Shown in pieces: positions 1 to 46,500 of a stretch of 64,000 nt of DNA (position 1 is its first letter; each line of letters begins with the position of its first letter). The position numbers and the translations under genes are program-made. Source of the stretch: Mycteria americana (taxonomy: Eukaryota; Chordata; Aves; Ciconiiformes; Ciconiidae); contig NC_134366.1 in NCBI RefSeq assembly GCF_035582795.1, positions 31,543,661-31,607,660 on the forward strand, given 5' to 3'. A model generated the notes under the pieces. That model was not told where the DNA came from. It searched no databases and saw only the letters and a program-made list of their open reading frames with translations.

Positions 1-832
1 ATTATATACTTTGGGACACTGTAATGACTTGTGGCTGCTCACTTCCTTCTATTAGATTATATCGTACGTGAAGTTTAGCTTTCGGGGTTTTAATAAAGAA
101 TACTGTCTTTATTCTCTAGTGTTGAAAATAATCAGATTCTTGTTTCTCTGGCTTTTAAAATCAATATTTTTTAAATAACCACGGAAGATGGAGCTTATAG
201 GAATGGTATGGCTCCATGTGGACTCCAGATCGAGGATGTTTTCAGACAGTGCTTGTTGATTCAAGTTTTCTTATGCGGCAGGAGAAAACCTTACCACACA
301 AGGTTTCTCAAGGTTACAGCTAACAAAATTTCATATTTATTTATTTTAGTTTAGGACAAAAGTATTTAGGCCACATTACTTTGTGGGAACGTTTCTGTAG
401 TTTAGGAATGTGGACTCCATAAGGAAAACAACGAAGTCTGCAAATCCAAAAATCTGAAATCCATTACTGTAACTTTTTAAAGGTCTTTCTCCTTCCTCAG
501 GCTGATCTGAAGCCTAGAGCCAGTGGACTGTAGGAGAGCTCCGTTTAGTCACTTGCTGACTGAAGGCAAACTGGGAGAATATGCTGTGAATGTGGGGCAG
601 CTAGGGTGCACTGTGCAGTGGGACCTTTAGGAGATGCTAAGAAAAGAAAATGTGAATTTCTTGTCTGAGAAGTAAAGGTCTTTGTAATTTGCAGTGACAA
701 TTTAAGTCTCGCAATATCCTTTGTGGTCAGTACAGTAAATACTACTCATTTTGTAGATGAGAATACTTGTTTGAGGTTGCACGGCCAGTTACCGAAAGAG
801 CAAGAGAAGGCTGACACGTACAACTGAAACTG

Positions 833-1095
833 AACTCCCCCTGGGGAGGCTGGCTGGGGGGCACGGGCTGGGCATCGGTCAGCGGGTGGTGAGCAACTGC
901 ATTGTGCATCGCTGTTTTGTATATCCTTTTATCATTATTATTATTATTTTCCCTTCCTTTTCTGTCCTATTAAATTGTCTTTATCTCAGCCCAGGAGTTT
1001 TACCTTTTTTCCGCTTCTCCCCCCCCATCCCACCGGGGGCAGTGAGCAGACGGCTGCGTGGAGCTTAGCTGCCAGCTGGGGTTAAACCAACCACA
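833..1095 (+). mobile_element. 3' fragment of an avian endogenous retrovirus LTR
   Basis: This fragment matches, from memory, the 3' part of an LTR family abundant in birds. It shows a CCTATTAAAtTGTCTTTAT polyadenylation region near 968-986, a CATCCCACCGGGGG stretch near 1026-1039, and the terminal GCTGGGGTTAAACCA. The same landmarks occur in reverse orientation in the solo LTR at 3257-3826, which supports a shared family. The 5' half, including any promoter, is missing. Both boundaries are approximate. No internal viral genes are present. Confidence 0.7.
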
Positions 1096-3251
1096 GCCGC
1101 GGCGTACACACTGGGATAAGGCCATAGCTGCCTAACCTCTTCAGCTAATTCTCCATATATCTCTTCTTCCTCTTCCTTACTGCTTCTGTAGACTGTGGGA
1201 AATAAAGAATTCCTGTTTATTGCCGCTGTATCTCTAGTGACTTCTGCTTCCTCACATAGCTTCCAATAAGCTCAGTTAGTAGGAGGTAGGCCAAGATGAG
1301 AATGAGTAAGTTTGAGTGCTGAAGTTCTCAGAAACTAAAGGAGTCTGGGTTTTGGGAAGTCTCCCAAAATCTGGGAGAAGATGGCTGAAGCAGTGCATGG
1401 CTATAATAACTATATTAAAAAAATCTGCTCGCATCGAAACTTTTGACTTTCTACACACTCAAGGCAGACTTTCATTAATTCTTCAGAAAACTCTGTTTCC
1501 CCAAGCATGCACAGATATTTTCTTTTCCTGTGGAAACGTCAAAAGTCGGATTTAAGATAAGGTTCAGACCTGAAGCCAAGTATGTCTCCAGATTCTTGTC
1601 TTAAGCCTCCAGTCAAGTTGGTAAAGGCAAGCTCAAAACCTCACAGCTTTCATTGCGTAACATCTGCAACTTGAAAGGGATCCAGTTCTGGGAATCTGTG
1701 TAATGCTGACGTAAGCTTAAAACTTTGTCTTTGAAGGATGCTTCCAAAGGGAAGGGAAGGGAACTTGGCTGTGAGATCACTGAGTTTGGGGTTTTTTTTG
1801 TGTCCAAGCTGGTGAAAAGTAAATATCAGAAGTTACTAGTGCTGTTTTGTATGCAGACAGCATCAATGTTAGCTTTTTTCTGAAAGTTTGTGTCTGCTGG
1901 TACTGAGAACCTGTACTTCATCTCTCACTTGTCTCAAGCCACCGTTTCAGGTGCTATTAGTAGTGGTCAGTACTAACAATAGTGGTCAGCAGAAATAGCT
2001 TAAAAAGCTTTTTTTGAATGCAACAGGTTTTCATCTGAAATCTAAGTTTTATACAGTTGTATATACATTGTAAAACTAACACCCTAGTAACTTACTCAGT
2101 GAGGGCTCTGATTAAATCCTTGCTATTTGCATTGTAGATGAACACAAACCAGTTTAACCTTTTTTGAAGTTGAAAATGACTGTGTACCTTTATTGCTGTA
2201 CTAGTTGGGCTATTTGATAGAATCATGTGAAGAAGAATCAAATTACTTTCTTCCAGAAGAAAGGGGGGGGGGAGCAACCAGCCAAGATGATTAATTTCCT
2301 TTGACTAGCTCCTTCCAGCTCAGCCTCTAGCGGCTCTGCAGCTGATGTTCTGCCTCGTCTTCCTAATTTTCATCAAGATTGAAATCTAAATTCTTTATTC
2401 TGAAATGCTTTGCGTTCAGGATGAATAATGGGACTTGCCAAAACTGGGGGTCCTTGGTCTGTGGTGTGACTGGATTAGGTGACCTGTCTTAGGCTGGTTC
2501 TGGTGGTGCTCCTTCCTGAGAGGTGCCCTGGGAACATGCCCCATTCTGGTTGAGTTGGGGTTTCCCTGTCATGTGCAGGGCATGCACATGCCTTCGAGGA
2601 AGGCCCTGAAGGCCCCTAAGATGATATCTAGGAGTGGGCTACTGCCACCAGAGCACCTGCTCATCAGCACGAAGAGCCGCTGCGGCGATGTCCGAGGAGC
2701 TCCTTGTAAAGGTGGCAGCCACAGGGGTTGGATTGCCCCTGTGGCAGCAGCTTGCTCCTAGCTGCTGCATTTCCTGAATGGAGGCATCTTTTACAGATGT
2801 GTCTCTTGTCTGTATTTTAGTCGGTTCCTGAGGCAGGAAGGGGGACCGGGTATATGTCCATCTTCTGCTGAGGAGAAACTGGGTGGTTTAACTGACCAGA
2901 AAAACTGTGTATTCCTCATCTGTAAAGCTTTAGAAGTAATTTATAAAGACATTTGTGATAACTACAGTTGGAAGGGCTTGCATTAATCTGAGTTAATAAA
3001 CTTTTTTGAGCATTGGATCAGCTGTACACTGAGGAAAAATCTTCCAGTGAAGAAGACTTTTTATTGAAAGCACTTACGTCATCTGTTTGCACTTGAGCTG
3101 GTTTTGTGGTTTGATGCAGAAGAGTGCATGACAAATATCCTTATACAGCAAAAAGTCAACAAAATAAAAACTGGATTGAAAGATTTAACTTTACATTTGA
3201 GTAGCAGATACAGTCAGGGTTTTCCTTGAAATTTTGAAAGTACTTTGTTTT

Positions 3252-3256
3252 TTGCC
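3252..3256. repeat. Left target-site duplication TTGCC of solo LTR
   Basis: TTGCC lies immediately before the LTR at 3257 and is identical to the five bases after its other end. Confidence 0.8.
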
Positions 3257-3826
3257 TGTCGTTTAACCCCAGCCAGCAACGAAGCCCCACCCAGCTGCTC
3301 ACTCACTCCCCGCTGGTGGGATGGGGTTGAGAATCTGAAGAGTAAAAATGAGAAAACTCGTGGGTTGATATAAAGACGGTTTAATAGGTAAAGCTAAAGC
3401 CACGCACGCAAGCAAAGCCAAACAAGGAATTCATTCACTCCTTCCCATGGGCAGGCAGGTGTTCAGCCATCTCCAAGAAAGCAGGGCTCCATCATGCGTA
3501 ATGGTTACTTGGGAAGACAAACGCCATTGCTCAGAATGTCCCCCCCCTTCTTTCTTCTTCCCCAGCTTTATATACTGAGCATGATGCCATATGGTATGGA
3601 ATAGCCCTTTGGCCAGTTGGGGTCAGCTGTCCCAGCTGTGTCCCCTCCCAACTTCTTGTGCCCCTGGCAGAGCACGGGAAGCTGAAAAGACCTTGGCTAG
3701 TGCAAACATTAGCAACAACTAAAACATCCCTGTATTATCAACACTGTTTTCAGCACAAATCCAAAACATAGCCCCATGCTAGCTACTATAAAGGAAATTA
3801 ACTCTATCCCAGCCAAAACCAGCACA
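3257..3826 (-). mobile_element. Solo LTR of an avian endogenous retrovirus, flanked by 5-bp target duplication
   Basis: This is a 570-bp element that on the minus strand begins TGTGCTGGTTTTGGCTGGGA and ends GGTTAAACGACA, with the TG...CA ends of an LTR. It is flanked by perfect 5-bp direct repeats TTGCC at 3252-3256 and 3827-3831. Inside, on the minus strand, there is a TATATAAAG box (plus-strand 3566-3574) and an ATTAAA polyadenylation signal (plus-strand 3380-3385). No gag, pol or env sequence is attached, so it probably arose by recombination between the two LTRs of a provirus. A 5-bp duplication is compatible with several ERV classes, so I do not assign one. Confidence 0.85.
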
Positions 3827-3831
3827 TTGCC
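3827..3831. repeat. Right target-site duplication TTGCC of solo LTR
   Basis: TTGCC lies immediately after the LTR end at 3826 and matches the left copy at 3252-3256. Confidence 0.8.
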
Positions 3832-4206
3832 ACAGATGAGAACCAGCACTGCTGAAGTAGCATAGAAGAGGAACTGCCAGATATAAAATAAAAACAATTT
3901 GCAGTAGCAAATTTAGGAGTTTCAGGTTCTTTAGATAGCTGAAGATATATCTGTATTTGGGATAAAACTCAGTCAAACCAAAACTTTGACTATTCTGAGA
4001 CTGAGCCATCTCCTAATATGTGGATGCTAAATTATATTACATAAATATCTTGCATATTACAAATAGCACATCTCTTCTGGAAAGTATTTCTGAATGATGC
4101 TCTGGTGGTTTAGATGCAGTAAGGTAATTATTAATAAAATATTAATTTCATAATTTTGTTCAGTGTTGAATCTTATTGCTAATGTGTGTGCTTCTAATTA
4201 TTTTAG

Positions 4207-38008
<33,802 letters not shown>

Positions 38009-39128
38009 TCTATCCAAGGAGGCTTCAGGTTCAAGCCAAAGAATTATCAGAGCCCAGCTACTTTTTAGTGTTTTTAAGCATAAGCTTATGCAACAATATG
38101 ATGCATCTGTTGTTACACTTTCCCGAGCTTTGATATGCTTCTGTAAATAACCTAGAAATTCTTAGCACTGGAAAAGATATATGATAATTGTAAACTGGTG
38201 AATGGGGTGAGTGGGGCTTTTCATGTAGTAAATATGGCAAGTGCTACCAGCATTTGTTTAATCTATTGATTCTTCTAACAGAAGCTGTGGATCAGTTTAT
38301 TTTAATGTGCTAAAAAGGGCCAAATTCTGCCTTCACTTAAAAATCCAAACTAATGCCACAGAAATTCCTTTAGATTAAGGTCAGCATAATATTGTGCAGA
38401 ATTTGGCCTGATAAAGGACTAATTCTACATCTGTTGCAAGGATAGGACTGGACATGATCTACTTACTAGGCCAAAATATTACCACTCATGCATGTAAAAT
38501 TTCAGATGCTGCCTGATTGAGAGTGGGAGCTGTGTCTTGCAGGGGGCAAATAAGGGATGGATATTTTGAGAAAGCTGTGCTTAACATGTTTGTTTGTCTT
38601 GTTAGTACATATATTTGGAGCTTCAGACTGAACGGCTATAAGAATATGAAGTTGACAAAGGTTTTTTTTGAGGGACTGTCTAGCTCATTGTAATGAATTT
38701 CTTTAGATTTATCTCTGTGAACCACCTCCAGCTCCACCAGGTCTTTTTAACCAAAGCTCTTAAACACATTCTAGTGCATTAGTGCTTTTAAGTGGAAGCA
38801 GAAGAAAACAGCTTCAAAAATACGTACTCTGCCTTAATCAGATGGCACTTAAGCCATACTTTGTCTTGGTTGCCTTACTCAGCAGTACTCAGTTCTCTTC
38901 CAGCATGCAGACTGCTCACCTTGTCAGGTGCAGGATGTGTTTCTACTCGTTTTCTATGCCGGTCTTAGTCAAATATCAAGTACATCAAGTGCAAGGAAAC
39001 CCCTTGTTTCAGTAGCATTCCACATCCTGGGAATTTGGAGTGTGAGTACGCACCATAGAATACAGCCGCCTCTTTTCTCTCAGACACAGTTATTTGGGCT
39101 TTTTTTATTCTGGTGAATTTAAGAGTAC

Positions 39129-39178
39129 ATTTTCAAAGTGTTTTTTATTTGTAATTTTCAAAGTGTTTTTTATTTGTA
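39129..39178. repeat. 25-bp perfect tandem duplication in SCIN 3'UTR
   Basis: A 25-base unit containing TTTCAAAGTGTTTTTTATTT is repeated exactly at 39129-39153 and 39154-39178. Perfect identity suggests a recent duplication or assembly artefact. Confidence 0.9.
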
Positions 39179-39581
39179 ATTTAGCCAGAAAAGTCTACGT
39201 AAGGACAGTGGGAAAAATTCTGCTTCAAATCTTTAGCACTGCTTTGATCACTTATCCTATAATGCTTGGTTTAACAACAATTTGTACAGCTGTAAATCAT
39301 GTCAATGTGGCTTTTTAATGAAGGCATTTAAACAGTTTTATTATTCTTATAAGTTAGGTTGGAAAGAGAAATTTTAGACATTTTTGTATTTTTTTTTAAC
39401 ATGATTGTGATTTTGAATCTGGATAATGCAAAAGATTGAATTTAGTCTGAGCTCATAATCAGTATCAATAACGAAAGAATTGTGAAACTAAGAGATTAAT
39501 TAAAGGAGTTTGTTAGCTTTAAACATATGCTTAAATCTCTGCTAATATAACTGGGCTATATCTGAATGTAATTTCATTTAA

Positions 39582-39587
39582 AATAAA
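39582..39587 (+). terminator. SCIN: Candidate SCIN polyadenylation signal AATAAA
   Basis: AATAAA sits about 1.57 kb after the SCIN stop codon, with a T/G-containing stretch 50-70 bases downstream. It is the first canonical signal I find after the stop. Confidence 0.5.
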
Positions 39588-40540
39588 ATTACTAAAACCA
39601 GTATTCTGTATACTGAGCTGATCTTCTGCTCTCTGACATATTGTTGCTCAGTGCTTCCACTGATGTCTAGCAAAACTTCCTAAAAACCCCAGTAGGTACC
39701 TTCCTTTTTAGATGGACAACGCAATGAGAAGTTATTTGTTTTTACTTTGGTGCCATTTTACCCAATGGAGCGTTAACTCTTCCCAACAACTTGAAAGTTA
39801 CAAACCTAAGTGAAAATCAAAGAACTGGGTGCTTATTAGCTTGGGATTTCATCTTTAAGAAAAATTACCATTGTTGTTATCAAACTTTTCGGCTTTGTAA
39901 CTTTCTGCTTGCAAAAATTATTAACTATAGAAATTACTATTTTATAAAATAGGAGGAAATAGGTGTATGTTTGTTTTTAAAGGATAGGTCTTGCTTTTTA
40001 TTTGTGAGAGTAGATAAGGAGATGTCCTTCTCCTGCTGGAAGGAGCACAAAGACCTTTTCAGCTCCTCAGCTACTGCACTTCATGCAGCCACTGAGCAGC
40101 CTGTAATTATCTGATGGTTGTCTTCGACACATACATATGATTCTTCTCATTTTTAAAAAATAACAGTTATAGTAGCTTCTTAACCAAGGATTAGACAAGA
40201 TTTGCCCTCCTTGTACATAAACATCTTCCGGAACACTGAGGGTTCTGAACTGGCACAGTCTGCCGACATACTCTGCAGCACTGTGAAAGCCTCTTTTCAG
40301 TTTCCCTCGCACAAGACAGAGGAGCTTTTGTGGTCTCCTGGCCTGGGCATTTGGGTTTACAAGACATTGTCCTGGCACGTTGATTACTGATGTTGAGAAG
40401 AGCATTGAGAGCTCATAACGGAACAGTGTTCTCAACTGGGTTTTAAGCACAACAGCTGCTAGCAACATTGTTCTTGGGTTTACTTGCTAGGAAGGAAGTT
40501 TATTTTTCATACACATATGTGCAGTGCACACAAAGATGTA

Positions 40541-40580
40541 TTTCTTTCTCTCTCTCTGAAGAAGAAGAGAGAGAGGAAGG
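40541..40580. repeat. CT-rich tract followed by GA-rich tract
   Basis: A pyrimidine run (TTTCTTTCTCTCTCTCT) is followed at once by a purine run (GAAGAAGAAGAGAGAGAGGA). The two are nearly complementary and could fold into a hairpin. Confidence 0.7.
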
Positions 40581-43500
40581 GAGGACAGACAGGATGGACT
40601 ATGAGTGCTTGGAAATATTAAAGATGAAGCTGTTTTCAAGAAAATATTTAAGCACATAACTTTATGAATACACATAGCAAACCCATCTGCCTTGTTTTCA
40701 GAATAAATAGAAAAAAGTGTGCAGATGTATACAGTACAGTCAAGTTCAGTTAAGAATAAGCTATATCTTGCATTATTATCACACAGTAATAGTACGTTCA
40801 CTCTATTTGTAATGGCAAAATTAGACCCTGAGTTAGCATTTTCATTATGCTACCAAACAGCAAGCATTCGTATGTTCTATTGGTTGTAAATACAGCATCA
40901 TTTTTCATCTTTGTTTTATAGAATTTCATTGCAACAGAAAGATGTTAGGAATCCTTAGAGCCAACAGGACATCATAATACTATACAGTATTGGTAGTTTA
41001 CATAAAATAGCATAATCTTAGAATATAACTACAGATTGTACACAGGAGAGGAGCCAGCCTCTGGAATCACTGCTCTAAATATCCATTTTGACCATAGCAC
41101 ATAGTGCTATATAGCATCAGATCTGCTGTAAATGATTATGTTAAATGTAGCTAAATTCAGTTGAACAGTTTGATCTCTTGCCAGTTCAGACTCACATAGG
41201 CTTCACTGGCAACAAGAAAATGCTGAAGATGGTAGACAGTGGGATTGTGGTACTATCCCTCACAGGAGAACTAAGGAATCATACAGAAAATATTTTGCTC
41301 ACTGGACTATAGCAGGAGGTGCTCTCAGACATCTCTATAGGCTACAGGAGCACTTCTTGTTCTAAACTTTGCGATCTTCTTGTAGTCTTCATTTTTACTG
41401 GATCTAAAAAGGCTAAAAAAAAAAAAAAGCCAAAATAAGCCCATTATTTTCCATGGACTGAAGTTGCTCTTCAGAGTCCACTTCTCTAGAGGAAAGCTTG
41501 AACAAAACCTTCAAACTTTGCTTTAGAATGCAATTGCTTCCTCAGCGTCCCAGTGAAGTTGTGCCTTCATGGCTTAATTGAGCCAAATGTAAGTATATAA
41601 GACAAAAAAATTTATCAGATTATTATCAAAAAAATTATCTAACAGAGTTAGATAATACTTTAATGTGCTGACTTTCCAAATCCTTGCTTTTTCTTTTTTA
41701 AAGACAATAATTTTGTCTTTAGATAAAGAAATAGTACACTTTTCCCTTCTTATGGCTAGGACTTCTGCTGCTAACATCAAAGGAACTTCTGATTTCATTG
41801 AAAATACAATCAGATCTTTAATCCACTACACATCCTTAATGTCTCATTACATCCTCTCTAGGCTGGCCTAAAGTTACTTTAACCTCTTCTGACTATTAAC
41901 ACATTACCTTATGCTAAAAATCAATAAACTACACTCACTTCAATTAAAGCTTCCAAGGTGCAAGAGGGAGAAGGGCAGACCAATGGGAATTGGGAGGCCC
42001 ACCATACCATAAAATTAGACGATGACTGTTCTGACCCTTCTCCCCCTGCATGTCATTCTCCTCTTGTCATTAAAGCATATTTGCATTACAGAGGAAAAAA
42101 AAATCCATCCCTACAGAAAAGAACACGTAAGCTGATTTTTATTTTTCTTCTAAATAATAGCAATTCCAGGGGAGCAGACAGAAGGGGAATCAGTCTGTAC
42201 TAAGGTTCTTCCTAAATGCATCCACACTTCCACCCTGCAAGTGCTCTCTCCTCAAAAGGATGCTATAAGTGTACTGAGATCCACAAGATTGTACCTTTTA
42301 CCACCACATTTAATCAGTCAGCAGTGAAATGTGGGCCTCCCCACAAATGAATGAAAGCATCAATTGAAAACATTGATTTTTATTGTTTGGTAGACTACAG
42401 ATCATTTGCTCAGAAAATTACCTGGATGGGGGCAAGTAGGGCCAGTGAAGGTACGTGCAATGTTTCTTTGGGAACATATCAGGAAACCAAGCAGGGAGGC
42501 TGGCACAATCTGAACAGTATCCCATCGCAAGGACCAGAGATAGGGATGTTTGCTTTAGCAGCAATAATGCTTTGATTATTCTAACAAAGCCTCTTCACTA
42601 CAGCTAGAAGAGCACAGCTCTCCCTGCTGCTCTTTAACAGATTTCACAGAGGTGACTCAGGGTGATTTCACAGCAGTTGGCAATATTAACATCAAGGCTG
42701 AATGCAATCAGGTAATTTTATCATCATTTACCTGACAGTTCACCCATGCTTTGTGTTGTCTGATGCCCTTCCTACAGAAGAACCAGCAACAACCCTGATG
42801 AAAATAGACCATTGCTAGGAGGAACCTAAGACAAATTTCCCTCGGGGCTTAGATATTTACAGAGGTGGCTCAGAAAGGTACAGGTTTCCTGTAACAGGCA
42901 TGGCAGCACAGCTGAGTCCCCGTTTAACCAGCTGAGTGGGGCTGTATTATCTTTGTTGGTGCCAAAGGCTGCTGTCCTTCCCACCACTAACCAGCTGCTC
43001 TCCTACTGGACTTGGGTGAGAAGTTAGTTGTTGTAACCGAGAGAAGAGACAGGAGTGGCAATGAATGTCTTATCAGCAAGGACAACAGGCAAGAAACCTG
43101 CTCTAACAATCTCCTATTTTCTTGCTAGATAGTCCCAGTCAACAGTAGATACCTCACACACCTGCTGCTGCCAGACTCTGTCTCATCCTAGCAGATGCAC
43201 TTCACCATCCACTAACTAAATATCCCATGTGTGAATTCCCAAAGCTCTGAGTGATCTTTTTTAAGATTGTGTGAGGAAAGGTGATGGAAATTTGTCCTGT
43301 ATTTAAAGCAGCAAACAAGGATTCTGGTAACCTGCATTTCCTGTGGTCTGTGCATCCTTGTGTAACCTGAAGTAATTCGGTGCTTCTATTCTCCACCTAT
43401 TAAATAGGATTTCTTCAATCCCTTCCCTGTTTATTTAAGCTGCGCTGTCTTTTACTGTGTGTTTGTACAGTGCTTGACCTAGTGAAGTCACTTCTAACAC

Positions 43501-46500
43501 TCTCATCTTGCAGGTGCTGCTCATAATCCAGACAGCTGCTAGGGTTATTGGTGCCAAGCTGCACAGACTTGCTCAGAGCAAGATTAGACGAGTGTGATGT
43601 CTCGGAGACTTGCTGAAGCACGGGTGCAGCTCCACCATCAGTGGCATTGGGGCAGCAGAGAAAGGGCAGGAGCCAGCTCAGCTGAGAAGTAAAGCTTTTA
43701 CAATATAACACAGTATGAGCAAAAATAACCCCCCAGCAGTACAGTTCAGGGCTGCTTTGTCAGAGCACTCCGTAAGCCGTAACTATAGGTGCATCTGCAT
43801 CAGGTGCATACGAATTCCTCTCAGATCAGGAGCAGCTGCTCTGGGGATAGTAAGTGTGAGGGGAAGACAAGGTTCTGCTGCATTTACAAAGGAATAGCAA
43901 AATCCTCAGGTGCCTCTTTACTTTGACCTGGAGAGTGAGAACATTTGCTTTTAAAAAGTATGTCAACTTGTCTGATCTCCCATGTCCTTAAATTTTTCTG
44001 CTGCTCTTGTTAAAGACACAAGGCCTCTCTGCAGTACAGCTCATTTTGTTTCTGGCAAGTGATATTTCCTGGGTGACTCAAGGACTGTGGCTGTTGATAA
44101 TTTATTAGATTTTTTTTCTTTCATTACTGAATTATACTGGGTAACAGACATCCACTGACATGGCTTCAATCCAGAGGCTGAGCGTGAGGGGTCCTGTTCA
44201 CAGTAAAGTATATGAACTGAGAGGACCGAAAAGTGCCTGCTGGCTACAGATGGAAGGATGCAGATAACTACCAAATACCTTGTTCATTTTGAGGCTTTGG
44301 TTTTGCATTTTAATGGTATGTCCACTCTTGAAATGTCTGCTGGCTGCTGCTATTGGTTTCACATAAAAGGAAGAATTTCATAGTTCTGTAACAGTGAAAG
44401 CTTGGAGTTAGGGACTTGTGGTGACTGCTAATGGCTATTGTTTTATCTCAACTCTGAATTATCACAGTCTGAAAAACACAGAAAGATGTATGTGCTTTAT
44501 GTGCTAGACTGCTGGGCCTTCAATCAATCCTCAGCAAGGACTCAAAGATCAGTGATTTGAAGGGAGTGCAGTGGTGCTTACCTAAAACACCCTCTATCTG
44601 GAGTTGTGCTGAGATGAAAGACTGTGCAGATGTCGGTGTCTCTAAACAAGAGTGCTGGGCTCTGAAGTCAGACTCTGCAGGTAGGATCTCTAAGACTTAG
44701 TAACAGGCTTTCGCAGAATGATCTCTGGTTTCAGAGGCCTTCCATCATTAAAACAGGAGGAAGGGATGCAACCATTTGTCCTCTTTAAAGCTTTCTGATG
44801 CTTCCTTTGAAGATTCAGATTGGGGTTGCATGCACTCATGGGCTGTGTGCATCATATATCTGTCATATTACTCGCCATCTGAAATCCAAAGACTTCAAAG
44901 CATGAAGAATTCCCAAATACTCCCCTTCTGCTTACAGTATGTCCATGCTTATTTTTTCCTTACATAAAGAGGTATTATTTATTTTCCTTTTATATCCCAG
45001 TAGTAGAGAGGCCTTGAATGGAATAAGTAAATTGGAAAAAAATAAGATTATAGTATCCCACTGCTTCTTCTGCTTCCTAGAGTCCTGCCTGGACTCTTCC
45101 TTAATCTTCTTTCTGTGTCCTGTCCTGGTAGAATTGTAGAGGAAGGCCTTCAAAGATGAGATGAAAACTGCAGGGCTTACCCTTGCAGAATTACTGGCTC
45201 TTGCAGCATTGTCTCCATCCACTGGAGTTAAGTGACGTGATTAAAATCTCAGCTAAACAATCTGTTCCTCCCCAAGTTTGTTTATCTGCCTTCCTTACTG
45301 TGTTTAAAGCCTGGTAAGTAGTGTGGCGGGGCCATGAGAGCCATAACAGGGGAAACCTATATTCTGATAAAAAACTGTGATGTCAACATAAGGCTTAAAA
45401 AATGTATGCATTTAAAAATTAATATTTTGGCAGGTTTTTACGTAAGTAGAGCTTATAACTTTAGTAGCAACAGCTGTTAGGTGCCAGATTCTCTGAAAGA
45501 CTTCTACTCTTTTTCAGTATTATGAAACTGGAACGTATAATGCGGTTTGTTTGAATCGTATTCTCTGTGAGATGAAAGCAAAAATGATTTTGCAGAGACA
45601 GCTTTTATAAGGTCTTCAAAGTGAGTTTACTGTTGTTTCCATCCAAGAATTGAAACCTAGGAGCGTGAAAGAAAGCTTTCTGCCTAGCACACTTGTGATC
45701 AGCTTTCAAATCAATTTTCAATTGACTCAGCTTTTAAATTCTAGCAAACAGTAGGCCCAATCTTGCATTCATTGAAATAATTTTGAGATTTACTGTTAAC
45801 TTGGTGAGCTGATAAGACTTAAAAATTCTAGACTATAGCTGAGCAACGAGCTGAAATTACTGCTCCCCACCCACACAATGTTTGTCTTCCCCAAAACCTT
45901 GTTCTTTCATCCTGCTCTTTTCTCTGGTTTGTTTCTTCCTCCTTTTTTCACCTAACCATAATACAAGCCTGTGAGTTCCCTAGGATAAGGGCTGGTTTTC
46001 CTTTTGCTATGCTCTTATAGCACACAATAATAGGCTTGGATTTCTCACTGAAACTCTTTTAAGTATTGTGACTGAGAATAATAATTACATTTTTTTGCTG
46101 AAGTTTTAGAAACTGCAACAAATATCCAAGTACTACACAAGGATATACTTATACAATATTTAGAAAGTTCTTTAGAAAAGCAAAAAATTAATTGTATTTT
46201 TCTCTTTTGTTCATCATTACTCTGTTAGCAATATTGCAAAATAAACAGCAGTATCTGATTTACTACTGCTATTTCCATTATTATTCTGGACTGGGGAAAA
46301 TACCTTCACATTTTACATCTAGCTATGCAGGAACAAAATACAACAGATACTGCCTTGTATTTGAAATTGTAGTACTTTTAATCTGCTTGAAAACTGCTTC
46401 CCTTATATTAAAGTGATATATTTAAAAATTGTGATTAAAAAGTGATATATATAAAAAAACCCCTTCAAAGGAAGCATTGTGAGGAGATGGTAACTGATAT

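Larger units (their letters stand above)
1..4206 (+). other. SCIN: SCIN intron (3' part), with two LTR insertions
   Basis: This is noncoding sequence upstream of the first visible SCIN exon. I looked for the preceding exon, which should end in the DCFIIDLGT region, and did not find it, so it lies outside the window. The stretch contains an LTR fragment at 833-1095 and a solo LTR at 3257-3826. I recognise nothing else in the remainder. Confidence 0.75.
38009..39605 (+). other. SCIN: SCIN 3' untranslated region (inferred)
   Basis: This stretch follows the SCIN stop codon, is A+T-rich and has no coding signal. The first canonical AATAAA I find downstream of the stop is at 39582-39587, so the transcript probably ends near 39600. 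A perfect 25-bp tandem duplication lies within it at 39129-39178. The extent is inferred; shorter isoforms using variant signals are possible. Confidence 0.6.

Noticed and set aside
3709..4009. Hydrophobic minus-strand frames of 62 and 76 codons
   Set aside because: They overlap the 5' end of the minus-strand solo LTR and its flank. The hydrophobic look comes from T-rich sequence, and LTRs of this kind do not encode such a protein.
40067..40468. 133-codon minus-strand frame in the intergenic region
   Set aside because: No domain or family resemblance and no promoter signal. I also considered a retropseudogene but could not name a parent.
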